The notes below the pieces were generated by a model. It ran no database searches and had not been told where the DNA came from. It saw only the letters and a list, made by a program, of their open reading frames with translations. A DNA stretch of 34,024 bases, taken from positions 1-34,024 of the forward strand of contig WJMO01000003.1 in NCBI GenBank assembly GCA_014727915.1, written 5' to 3'. Each line of letters starts with the position of its first letter. Positions within the stretch are counted from its first letter, which is position 1. The position numbers were made by a program, and so were the translations under genes. Source of the stretch: Candidatus Altarchaeales archaeon (GTDB lineage Archaea > Altiarchaeota > Altiarchaeia > IMC4 > SCGC-AAA252-I15). This document shows, in pieces, positions 16,158-23,680 of this stretch.

Positions 16158-17676
16158 CGCATATCACCTTCCCATCCATGGACTCAGGGACTCGGCAGCC
16201 CATGAGGTCGAGTATAGTAGGAGCCACATCGGTTATCTCCAAACCGTGAATTTCCTGCATGCTCTCCACGCCCGCTCCGGACGCGATGAAAACACCATTA
16301 AGACGGTGGTTACCTGAAGTTTGAGTCTGAGGTTCGACAAAGAGCTTGTTTGAAACGAACGCGAACATCCCCGCCACCAGGTAGGAGAAGTCACGCATCG
16401 AATAGACCAGGTCAGGCATCCTATCCAAGTATTCGCCGGAGTAGAGTTCTTCCTTCCTCCATACCCGATCAACGAGCCTCTCCCCGCTTACAGGGTCTTC
16501 AAATCCCTCCAAATCACTTTGAAGGGATGATAGTAGCTGCTCATGGTCTCTGCCAGGCTCGACTATGCCCTTGGGCTGACGGCCTTTCAAGTTCGCGAAT
16601 ATCCCGCCGTATGAGCCGAAACTGTAGGCTCTGGTCTTCGACCAGTCGATGTCCTTGAAGGAGAAGGAGAAAAGGGAGATCAGTTTGTTGAAGACTTTGA
16701 AGTACTTGGCCTTCTTGGAGTGGCCGAACCGGCCCAGGCCGGCTTTAACAAGAGACAGGGGAGTTATGCCAGCCTTGAATAGGATCCTCTTGACAAACCC
16801 GACCCCCGAATCTTTCAGGGAAAGGTACCCCCTGTCACGGAGCCACTTGTTCAAAACAACGTTGTCCCTGCTGGGGCCACAGCCATGATCAGAGACCAAC
16901 AAAACCACAGCATCATCGGGCACGGACTTGATCAGCTCGCCGATCGCGTTGTCGACTCTAGAGTAAACCTCTTCAACGGCCGTCTCATACTCGGACCCGT
17001 CAGGCTCCATGGAACCGTCCATTTTTGAGTCCATGTACTTCCAATACCAGTGCTGGGCGTGGTCGACGCTCATGAAAGTCACCATCATGAAATCCCATTC
17101 CCGCTTTGAGAACAGGTATTTAGCAGTTTCCAGCTGTATGTCAACAAGCTCCAGAATATCCTCCAAAAAACGTTTCCTATCCTCCTCGCGGTCAGAATAC
17201 CTCGAATCCTCTATCAGCTTGAATCCTTTGATATTCTTCAGGAGCTCATCCTTAAGATTCAGAGGATGGGTGAAGTCGCTGTCCAATCCAGGGGTCATGA
17301 AACCCGAGACCATGAATCCGTTGACCTTCTGCGGCGGATAGGTGTAGGGGACGTTCACCACGCAACATGACCTGCCCTCGTCCGAGAGGTAATCCCATAT
17401 ACGCTTCACGGGGCCGCCGCCGTAGGAGTTTATCCTTATGTTATAGTCATCATCCAGGTGGTAGAAGTCGTATATTCCATGGGCGCCTGGATTCCTGCCG
17501 GTCAGCATGGAAGTCCACGCACATGGTGTGATGGGAGGTATGGTCGACTTCAGCTCGCCCCACATCCCAGAGTCCATCAGACCTGATATGTTCTTAAGCT
17601 TACCCTTGGCTGCCAGGGGTCGTATTATGTCGAATGTGGCACCGTCTATCCCAATGACCAAAACCCTGTATTTCAT
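16144..17676 (-). CDS. Alkaline-phosphatase-superfamily phosphodiesterase (COG3379 type)
   Basis: This 510-residue protein carries the metal-dependent phosphodiesterase pattern. VIGIDGATFD (Asp11) begins the metal site. TIPPITPCAWTSMLTGRNPG (about 45-64) supplies the Thr nucleophile. VSDHGCGPSRD (about 265) and a later GNHRLNGVFIASG segment with His (about 465) complete the set. No signal peptide is visible, so it is probably cytoplasmic. Related archaeal proteins are annotated as predicted phosphohydrolases or phosphomutases and occur in surface-glycan clusters. The substrate is unknown; a nucleotide-sugar or phospho-linked glycan intermediate is a reasonable guess from the neighbours. It lies between the GT4 and flippase-like genes in operon A. 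Confidence 0.85.
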   Translation of the reverse strand: MKYRVLVIGIDGATFDIIRPLAAKGKLKNISGLMDSGMWGELKSTIPPITPCAWTSMLTGRNPGAHGIYDFYHLDDDYNIRINSYGGGPVKRIWDYLSDEGRSCCVVNVPYTYPPQKVNGFMVSGFMTPGLDSDFTHPLNLKDELLKNIKGFKLIEDSRYSDREEDRKRFLEDILELVDIQLETAKYLFSKREWDFMMVTFMSVDHAQHWYWKYMDSKMDGSMEPDGSEYETAVEEVYSRVDNAIGELIKSVPDDAVVLLVSDHGCGPSRDNVVLNKWLRDRGYLSLKDSGVGFVKRILFKAGITPLSLVKAGLGRFGHSKKAKYFKVFNKLISLFSFSFKDIDWSKTRAYSFGSYGGIFANLKGRQPKGIVEPGRDHEQLLSSLQSDLEGFEDPVSGERLVDRVWRKEELYSGEYLDRMPDLVYSMRDFSYLVAGMFAFVSNKLFVEPQTQTSGNHRLNGVFIASGAGVESMQEIHGLEITDVAPTILDLMGCRVPESMDGKVICDDGR

Positions 17677-17679
17677 ATT

Positions 17680-18840
17680 TCAAACCAAAAAAGCACCATA
17701 TACCTTATGAGTCTCTGATGAAATGACATCCCATGTGAACCCTGAGAGGACTCTCTGCCTGGCATTCTCAGACAATCTGGCCAGTAGGGCATCGTCACCC
17801 AAAAGACGGTTTAACGCATCAGCCAATAGGTCGGGGCGCGCAGGCTCCACGAGCAGGCCGTTAACCCCGTCTTCAATCACGTCAGGCACTCCGTCTACGT
17901 TGGAGGCGACGACCGCTCTGCCGACGCTCATAGCCTCCAGCAAGACCAAGGGCATTCCCTCCGACAGTGAGGGAAGCACGAACACATCCGATGAAGCGAA
18001 GAGTGATGGGAGCTCCCTAACATCCCTGAAACCGAGGAATCTGACATTATCCGCGACACCTGCCCTAAGGGCCTGGCCTTCCAGTTCACCCCGTAACGGG
18101 CCATCGCCCACGACGGTTAACTCTACATCGGGGTATGATTCCTTCACCTTCTTCAAGGCCTCGATAAGGTACTTATGACCCTTCTTATCAACAAGCACGC
18201 CTGCAGTTATAATCCTGCGTCCATGAGCTTCTCGGCCCGCATGACAGAAGAGTTCAGGGTCCACGCCGTTGGGTATGAAATGGACCTTAGAACCGTCAAC
18301 GCCCAATTTCTCAAGCCTATCCATCATGCGGGTGTTGACCGCTATGACCGCATCACAGCCATTCAGAACCCAACTACCAATCGAGGCCATGAATCCCGAT
18401 TCGGGCAGGGTGTTAATGTCAAAGCCCTGAAGCGTCAGGACAACGGGCCTGCGCCTGGCTTTCTTAACCAGTACAGCGAGAAAGCCTGACAAAAGCCAGT
18501 GAGCATGCAATATGTCGCATTTACGTGAATGCTTGAAGGCGGAGATCAGATAGGACAGGAGGAAGAATGGCATTTGGAGCATCCCGGACAGTGTCTTAAC
18601 ATTGTACTGTAAACCTCGGTCGTAGGCGACCGAATGCCAAGACTTGAGGGGCATATACTGGAACCTTCGAACTAGAACACCTTCCAAATCCTCGACTGTG
18701 CGAGTATCCCTTCCGTGGGGTGCAAGAACCGAAACGTCCAAACCCCTCATATTCAGTTTTTTGGAGAGGGAGTGGACGAAATTTCCGGCATAGTCGCCAA
18801 CCTCCCGGGGATATGAAGTGGATAGCATCAATACCTTCAT
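17680..18840 (-). CDS. GT4-family (GT-B fold) glycosyltransferase
   Basis: This 386-residue protein has an N-terminal acceptor domain (MLSTSYPREVGDYAGNFV, a flexible Gly/Asn loop). The C-terminal nucleotide-sugar domain contains VGDGPLRGELE, FLGFRDVRELPSLFASSDVF and the E-x7-E motif SEGMPLVLLEAM (E294, E302), then DGVNGLLVEP. It is cytoplasmic or membrane-peripheral and would extend a lipid-linked glycan. The exact sugar cannot be told from sequence. The gene overlaps the upstream GT2 gene by four bases (ATGA) and is followed four bases later by the phosphodiesterase, so operon structure is clear. Confidence 0.93.
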   Translation of the reverse strand: MKVLMLSTSYPREVGDYAGNFVHSLSKKLNMRGLDVSVLAPHGRDTRTVEDLEGVLVRRFQYMPLKSWHSVAYDRGLQYNVKTLSGMLQMPFFLLSYLISAFKHSRKCDILHAHWLLSGFLAVLVKKARRRPVVLTLQGFDINTLPESGFMASIGSWVLNGCDAVIAVNTRMMDRLEKLGVDGSKVHFIPNGVDPELFCHAGREAHGRRIITAGVLVDKKGHKYLIEALKKVKESYPDVELTVVGDGPLRGELEGQALRAGVADNVRFLGFRDVRELPSLFASSDVFVLPSLSEGMPLVLLEAMSVGRAVVASNVDGVPDVIEDGVNGLLVEPARPDLLADALNRLLGDDALLARLSENARQRVLSGFTWDVISSETHKVYGAFLV

Positions 18841-19769
18841 TTTCTGGCGGACTCCATGTCGAATAACATGGCGAAAAATAGCGACTGCAATCCTGTTATT
18901 ATCAAAAACATAGGTAAGAACGCGCTGGAAGCCGTTATAGCGCCCACCTTTATCCTAACAAAAAGCATGTAGAAACCTGTAAGAATGCCAAGAGGCAGTA
19001 GTGTTAGACCGAGGAAGTAGAAGAACACAAGAGGATGGAGAGCCTTTAGAACATACTTTTCCTTTAGCCTCCAGAAGAATCCTCGGAAGAGAAGCCATGA
19101 GACTGACGGGATATAGTTCCATAGTCTTATCTTGGACTTCTCCTCGCCATATATTGGAGGCATAACAACGTCTATTACCCTGAGATTGTATGTGTTCATC
19201 TTTATCAGCATGTCATTGGGGTATCCATATCGGGGATATATCGTGTCCAAGGGCAGGGTCTCCAGGACATCCGAGGTTAAGGCTGTGAACCCATTCTGGG
19301 GATCCATTATATCCCAGTATCCAGAGGACACTTTGGTTAGGAGTGTGAGGATTGAATTTCCGAAAAGTCGCAGCAGGGGCATATTCGACCTGGCCTTGGT
19401 GCTCATCAGACGGTTGCCTTTGGCATAGTCGGCCTTTCCGTCAACGAGAGGGTCCAAAAGCTTGGATAATTGGATTGGGTCCATCTGGTTGTCTCCGGCC
19501 ATGACGACTACAAGTTCATATCCCGAATCCAGAGAAGCCCTATATCCAGAGAGTATCGCAGACCCGACACCCTGGTTCCCCTCATGTGATATTATTGTCA
19601 GATTGGGTAGATTCAACTTTTCCGCTTCATCCACAGTACCGTCCGTGCTTCCATCATCAACGAGAAATATCCGGTCAACATAGTCTGGTATTCGGGTCAA
19701 AGTCGTCGAAATTAGGTCCTGCTCGTTATATGCTGGGACGACAACAGCTAGCGACTTATCACGGTACAT
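18837..19769 (-). CDS. GT2 glycosyltransferase, polyprenyl-phosphate sugar synthase-like
   Basis: The N-terminal GT-A domain has VVPAYNEQDLI (residues 10-20), LVDDGSTDGT (36-45), GNQGVGSAILSGY (64-76) and the metal-binding segment MAGDNQMDP (D93, D97). Two C-terminal membrane helices lie at about 245-270 and 279-302. This is the layout of dolichyl-phosphate mannose/glucose synthase relatives, which charge polyprenyl phosphate with a sugar for use outside the membrane. The start has a ribosome site (ccaggtg) about six bases upstream. It is the first gene of operon A and is divergent from the second flippase-like gene. The GT2 call is firm; the donor sugar is unknown. Confidence 0.93.
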   Translation of the reverse strand: MYRDKSLAVVVPAYNEQDLISTTLTRIPDYVDRIFLVDDGSTDGTVDEAEKLNLPNLTIISHEGNQGVGSAILSGYRASLDSGYELVVVMAGDNQMDPIQLSKLLDPLVDGKADYAKGNRLMSTKARSNMPLLRLFGNSILTLLTKVSSGYWDIMDPQNGFTALTSDVLETLPLDTIYPRYGYPNDMLIKMNTYNLRVIDVVMPPIYGEEKSKIRLWNYIPSVSWLLFRGFFWRLKEKYVLKALHPLVFFYFLGLTLLPLGILTGFYMLFVRIKVGAITASSAFLPMFLIITGLQSLFFAMLFDMESARK

Positions 19770-19835
19770 GAAAACACCTGGAATCCTAAATCCTTTGACA
19801 TTAATAATTATAAGCGAGAATATATACTGTTTTAT
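19770..19835. promoter_or_regulatory. Divergent promoter region between operon A and flippase-like gene
   Basis: The 66-base gap is A/T-rich. On the plus strand, ttaataattataa and gagaatatatac precede the ATG at 19836. On the minus strand, sequences such as cttataattattaat lie about 30-50 bases before the ATG at 19769, which also has an AGGTG ribosome site. Exact boxes cannot be assigned confidently. Confidence 0.4.
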
Positions 19836-20744
19836 ATGAGTATAAGCAGGTTAGAGTGGAAACACTTTTTTTCCCTGTTAAAGGTACTGATACTATTGCT
19901 CACAGTACGTTATCTTATACAATATGCCTTAGATTATGACATACCCAAGCTCATAAACCAGTCATCGGCGGAATATCTGGCTGTGGCATTCACACTGTTG
20001 CTTGTGAATTACTTTCTTCAGATTAGGCTGCTTATGATATTCTCCAGGGGAAAGCTGACTTTCATGGACTCGTTCTATGTTGAATTCTACACGATGCTGA
20101 TGAACACTAGCATAATGTCTTCATTTTTCTCCGTTCAGAAGATAGCCTTCCTTAACCAGAGGATAAAGAACCTGAGGGAGTCCATGCAGTTGTTCATAAA
20201 ACCGATGGCATTCGGGGTATGCATAAGGATGGCATTCATATTGGTCTCAGGCGTGGGGGCATACCAGGGTATTGCTGCTGCCATTATAGCGTCCGCAGGA
20301 TTGGCAGGTTTTTTCTTGATTATGGTATATGGCCCGAAGAGGAGGTATGTCGAGAGGGTCACGGGCCTTCCCGCAAAAAAAACCATCCAGGTGGGAGCCA
20401 TCATATCATCCGAGATAAGTCTGATATCAATAGCTTTCTTCTGCATTCTGGCTTCGCTGACTGACAGCGATTTGCATGTGTTTAATGTGGTCTTTTCTGA
20501 GGGTGTTGGGTATATGTCAGGGTTTTTCTCTCCGCTGCCATCAGGGCTGGGAGTCAGAGAGTTCGTACTGACCGAGCTTAATTCGGTGATGGGCATCTCG
20601 AAGGAAGTTGCATTTGCCGCAGCCATACTATACAGGTTCGTAATATTTGCCGATCAGGTATTAGCAGGTGTTTTACTGATCCTTTCGACAAAAGCATTTA
20701 AAAGACTAAGGAAGCCGGGCGTTAAGGGGATGGTTAGGTCTTAA
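19836..20744 (+). CDS. UPF0104/LPG-synthase-TM flippase-like membrane protein (copy 2)
   Basis: This 302-residue protein has about seven or eight membrane helices. It carries the family C-terminal signature SPLPSGLGVREFVLTELNS (about 235-253) and then AAILYRFVIFADQVLAG. The N-terminal half lacks the FRGGAGFRAYYLKKK motif of copy 1 but keeps an FFSVQKIAFLNQRIKN counterpart. It is alone on the plus strand between operons A and B and is visibly more A/T-rich than genes outside the island. It probably handles a lipid-linked glycan or membrane lipid; the substrate is unknown. Confidence 0.8.
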   Translation: MSISRLEWKHFFSLLKVLILLLTVRYLIQYALDYDIPKLINQSSAEYLAVAFTLLLVNYFLQIRLLMIFSRGKLTFMDSFYVEFYTMLMNTSIMSSFFSVQKIAFLNQRIKNLRESMQLFIKPMAFGVCIRMAFILVSGVGAYQGIAAAIIASAGLAGFFLIMVYGPKRRYVERVTGLPAKKTIQVGAIISSEISLISIAFFCILASLTDSDLHVFNVVFSEGVGYMSGFFSPLPSGLGVREFVLTELNSVMGISKEVAFAAAILYRFVIFADQVLAGVLLILSTKAFKRLRKPGVKGMVRS

Positions 20745-20777
20745 AATCGACAGGGGGTGAGACCAGAGATAACACCA

Positions 20778-21545
20778 CTATCTCAAGTAGAGTTTATCGG
20801 CCAGTTTCTTCCCATCCCTCAACGAGCAGTATAGGGGGTTTGAACTCAAGTATCCGTCCATGACATCCGCGTAATCCAAAAGAAGTTTTGAGAATAGAAC
20901 ATGGTAGGCGTCACCATTTGCTGTGTAATGGAAGGGGTGGAGAGAGACTTGGATGGTGTTTTCCCTTGCGCCCTTCACGAACTCATAGGGGTCCTTACCA
21001 TGGAAGCACATATGCGTATCTGATAGGTACAGGTCATCGGAGAAAATTCTATCATCATATGCATTTCGGTAACCATCGAAGAGGGGGTATTCACCGCCCA
21101 CGGACGGATTATGGAGGCTGACAGAAGTGGGTCTTTCACCTGTTATGGACTCCAGAAGTCCGGCTTCATAGTCCAGCTTCTCCGCCAAGGCCTGATTATC
21201 GTGTCCAGGGTATTGGGAGGGGTCAAAATGTACGCCTACCTCAAAGCCGGCACTTGAGATTTCACGGATTATGCTCTGGTTCTCTGAGGAGAGTGCGTTG
21301 TAAAGGGGACAATTCACCATTATGAAGAAAGAGGATGTGACATTGCATTCCCTTTCAATGAGGAATAGTCTACGGGCAGAGCGCATATTAAAGTCAACAT
21401 CATGCCTGAGGACGATGGCATTGTTCCCATCCCATCCGTCCAGGGATGTTACCTCAGATGTGTTTTTCATGTGTTCTATGAAATCGCGCAGTTTTTCGTA
21501 TTTGAAAAAATCAGCGAGGCCGCCATTCCCATGCGGTTCAGCCAT
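20778..21545 (-). CDS. Polysaccharide deacetylase-like protein
   Basis: This 255-residue protein has the NodB-like start of the metal site, AIVLRHDVDFN (H48, D49, D51), and a second motif GFEVGVHFDP (H106). Later come SVSLHNPSVGG and IQVSLHPFHYT, which supply further His residues. No signal peptide is visible, so it likely works in the cytoplasm on a sugar intermediate. Known family members remove N- or O-acetyl groups from sugars, but some act on other substrates. It is the last gene of operon B, 63 bases after the radical SAM gene; that gap has A/T-rich sequence and could hold its own promoter. The superfamily call is good; specific activity is unknown. Confidence 0.8.
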   Translation of the reverse strand: MAEPHGNGGLADFFKYEKLRDFIEHMKNTSEVTSLDGWDGNNAIVLRHDVDFNMRSARRLFLIERECNVTSSFFIMVNCPLYNALSSENQSIIREISSAGFEVGVHFDPSQYPGHDNQALAEKLDYEAGLLESITGERPTSVSLHNPSVGGEYPLFDGYRNAYDDRIFSDDLYLSDTHMCFHGKDPYEFVKGARENTIQVSLHPFHYTANGDAYHVLFSKLLLDYADVMDGYLSSNPLYCSLRDGKKLADKLYLR

Positions 21546-21608
21546 TATTGACTATTTTATTATCTGTTAATAAAGTCGGGGAATAGTATGTCCCGCAATA
21601 CATGTGAT

Positions 21609-22577
21609 TCATAGCCGCGTGTGAAGCTCCCCGAACATGCCTGTGTCAAGGTAGAATGTCTTCCAGTAATCACAGTTGCTGCATGGGCTCTCGTCCGATA
21701 TCCGGGAATTCATGTGTTTCTCACGAATAGCAGAGTATCTTTTGCTCTTCCATAGCTTGGATATGGAATCCCGGTTAACATCGCCCATGGCTTCTTTCCT
21801 ATCCCAGTCGTGGTTGCATATCGCAACCTCTCCGTTCCAGTATATGACAATGTCGGTTATCACCTTGGGGCAGGGAAAGCGGCATGGGAACACCGGGACT
21901 TCGGACTGGTCAACGCCGCCGCCGAAGCCTCCATTCTTGGAATGTTCCTTGTATATCCGGACACGATCGACCTTTGATGTCCAAAAATCGACGAAATCTC
22001 CGACATCATCCTTTGTGACCTCTGTTTCAACTAGTGAAACCTGTGTTTCTGGCAATGAAAGGCCAAGTTCCTCCCTGCGCTGACTAAAGTAGAGTATGTT
22101 GGACATGACTTTTTTGTATTCTGCCCCTTTTCGTTGCCTCGCATAGTTTTCCTCTGACGAGGCATCTATGCTGAAGGATATGAACTTAATCCCGGTTCCA
22201 AGTATGAAATCCGACATTTCCCTGTCGAGCAGTGTGGCATTTGTCGCAAGGCTTATGTCCTTCAAGCCATTACCAGCAGCATATTGTAGTATGCGTTTGA
22301 AGTCTGGGTGTAGTAGGGACTCCCCTCTGAAGAATAGCACAACCTTTGTGCTAATGTCCTCGGACAGTATCTCATCCATTATTTTACGGTATAAACCGAA
22401 GTCAAGGTAACCCCTTTCAGATGCCATGCTTTTCCTAGGGCACATGCTACAATTGAGGTTGCATTCATTGGTCAGTTCGACAGTAACCCTATCAGGAAAC
22501 CGAGAGAGTTTTGGGTCCCTGTCGAATTCCCTGAATCTATCAGTCCAGTATTCGACCTTCTCGCTGTCAAGATTCAT
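21609..22577 (-). CDS. Radical SAM/SPASM-domain protein
   Basis: The [4Fe-4S]-binding motif CNLNCSMC (C39, C43, C46) follows VTVELTNE. The SAM-binding 'GGE' position reads RGES (FFRGESLLHPDF). The C-terminal part has Cys-rich SPASM-like features: CRFPCPK, GEVAICNHDW, a MGDVNRDSISKLWKS segment and CSNCDYW. The 322-residue length is typical. SPASM proteins modify peptides or sugars and use extra iron-sulfur clusters. The start overlaps the aminotransferase gene by 11 bases, showing tight coupling in operon B. In this context it may alter a sugar or a surface molecule, which is inference. No short precursor-peptide gene is seen beside it. Confidence 0.9.
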   Translation of the reverse strand: MNLDSEKVEYWTDRFREFDRDPKLSRFPDRVTVELTNECNLNCSMCPRKSMASERGYLDFGLYRKIMDEILSEDISTKVVLFFRGESLLHPDFKRILQYAAGNGLKDISLATNATLLDREMSDFILGTGIKFISFSIDASSEENYARQRKGAEYKKVMSNILYFSQRREELGLSLPETQVSLVETEVTKDDVGDFVDFWTSKVDRVRIYKEHSKNGGFGGGVDQSEVPVFPCRFPCPKVITDIVIYWNGEVAICNHDWDRKEAMGDVNRDSISKLWKSKRYSAIREKHMNSRISDESPCSNCDYWKTFYLDTGMFGELHTRL

Positions 22578-23679
22578 CTTCTACTGCACCAACCAATGCC
22601 TCCACAACCGTTCTCTGGTCTCCCTCAGACAGTCCGAGATGGAGGGGGAGCGAGACACTGTTCCGGAAAAGACGCTCAGAGTTGCTAAGAGATGACCTGG
22701 AAGGAGCATCCTTGAAGAATGGCTGTAGGTGAAGCGCATAGGTCCCTATTTGAAGCTCTATCCCCTCTTTCCTCAGCCTTCTTATGACCTTGTCCCGGAT
22801 ACCATCTATACCGAGGAGTATGCAGTAGGTCTGGTAAGTATGGCGCACTTTACCTGTGGAGGAGGGGACTGAACACCAATCCAACCCATCCAGTAGTCCA
22901 TCATAGGTTCTCGCCATCCTTATGCGCTCTGATATCATGTCCTCGACCTTCTTCATCTGTTCAACGCCTATGGCGGATAATACGTCGCTCAGCTTATAGT
23001 TAACGCCCAAATGCCTGAACTCTGTTGTGAATCCATCGCCTGAAGGCCTGCCTCCGAACCTCTTGTAAAGCCTTGCCTTATCTGCGATATCATCGTTTTC
23101 TGTTACTAGCATGCCACCTTCCCCGGTGGTTATAAGTTTCCGGGGGTGGAAGCTGAAACATGTAACATCCGCGAAACAGCCTACTTTTCTGCCTTTAATT
23201 TCAGCTCCAAGCGAGCACGCAGCATCCTCGACCACGGACAGTTCATTCTCAGATGCGAGATCATACACCTCGGGGTCTATCGGATTGCCGAATAGCGAGA
23301 CCGGCAGGATGCATTTGGTGCTTCCTGTCAGGGAAGACCTTGCTGAGGCAACATCGATATTGTACGATTCAAGGTTGACATCAACCAGGACAGGGTCAGC
23401 ACCGACTATCCGAACAGCATCCGCAGTAGCGGGATAGGTGTAGTCTGGGACAACAACCTCGTCTCCAGGTCCGACACCCAAAGCCCTCAGCGCAACCTCC
23501 AATGCTGAAGTGCATGAGGTGAAAGCTATCCCATGACCGACACCCACATAAGAGGCTACCCTTGCCTCGAATTCCCTGGTTACCTCTCCTTCGGTCAGGT
23601 AGCCGGAATCCAGGACTTTTTTAACAGCCTTGTATTCAGCATCTCCCAGCGAAGGACCTGCTAACGATATTTTTCTCAT
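22567..23679 (-). CDS. DegT/DnrJ/EryC1/StrS-family PLP aminotransferase
   Basis: The start chosen is the ATG at 23679 (MRKISLAGPSLGDAEYKAV), with ribosome site aaaggtca inside the end of the asparagine-synthase gene, giving 370 residues. An earlier in-frame codon at 23766 would add 29 residues inside the neighbour and lacks family character. Signature segments are SCTSALEVALRALG, VVVPDYTYPATADAV, VEDAACSLGAEIKG and CFSFHPRKLITTGEGG, with the PLP Lys at 181. These enzymes transfer an amino group to keto-sugars on nucleotide carriers, making amino sugars for surface glycans. Placement between an amidotransferase and a radical SAM gene supports that role. Confidence 0.93.
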   Translation of the reverse strand: MRKISLAGPSLGDAEYKAVKKVLDSGYLTEGEVTREFEARVASYVGVGHGIAFTSCTSALEVALRALGVGPGDEVVVPDYTYPATADAVRIVGADPVLVDVNLESYNIDVASARSSLTGSTKCILPVSLFGNPIDPEVYDLASENELSVVEDAACSLGAEIKGRKVGCFADVTCFSFHPRKLITTGEGGMLVTENDDIADKARLYKRFGGRPSGDGFTTEFRHLGVNYKLSDVLSAIGVEQMKKVEDMISERIRMARTYDGLLDGLDWCSVPSSTGKVRHTYQTYCILLGIDGIRDKVIRRLRKEGIELQIGTYALHLQPFFKDAPSRSSLSNSERLFRNSVSLPLHLGLSEGDQRTVVEALVGAVEDES

Positions 23680-23680
23680 A

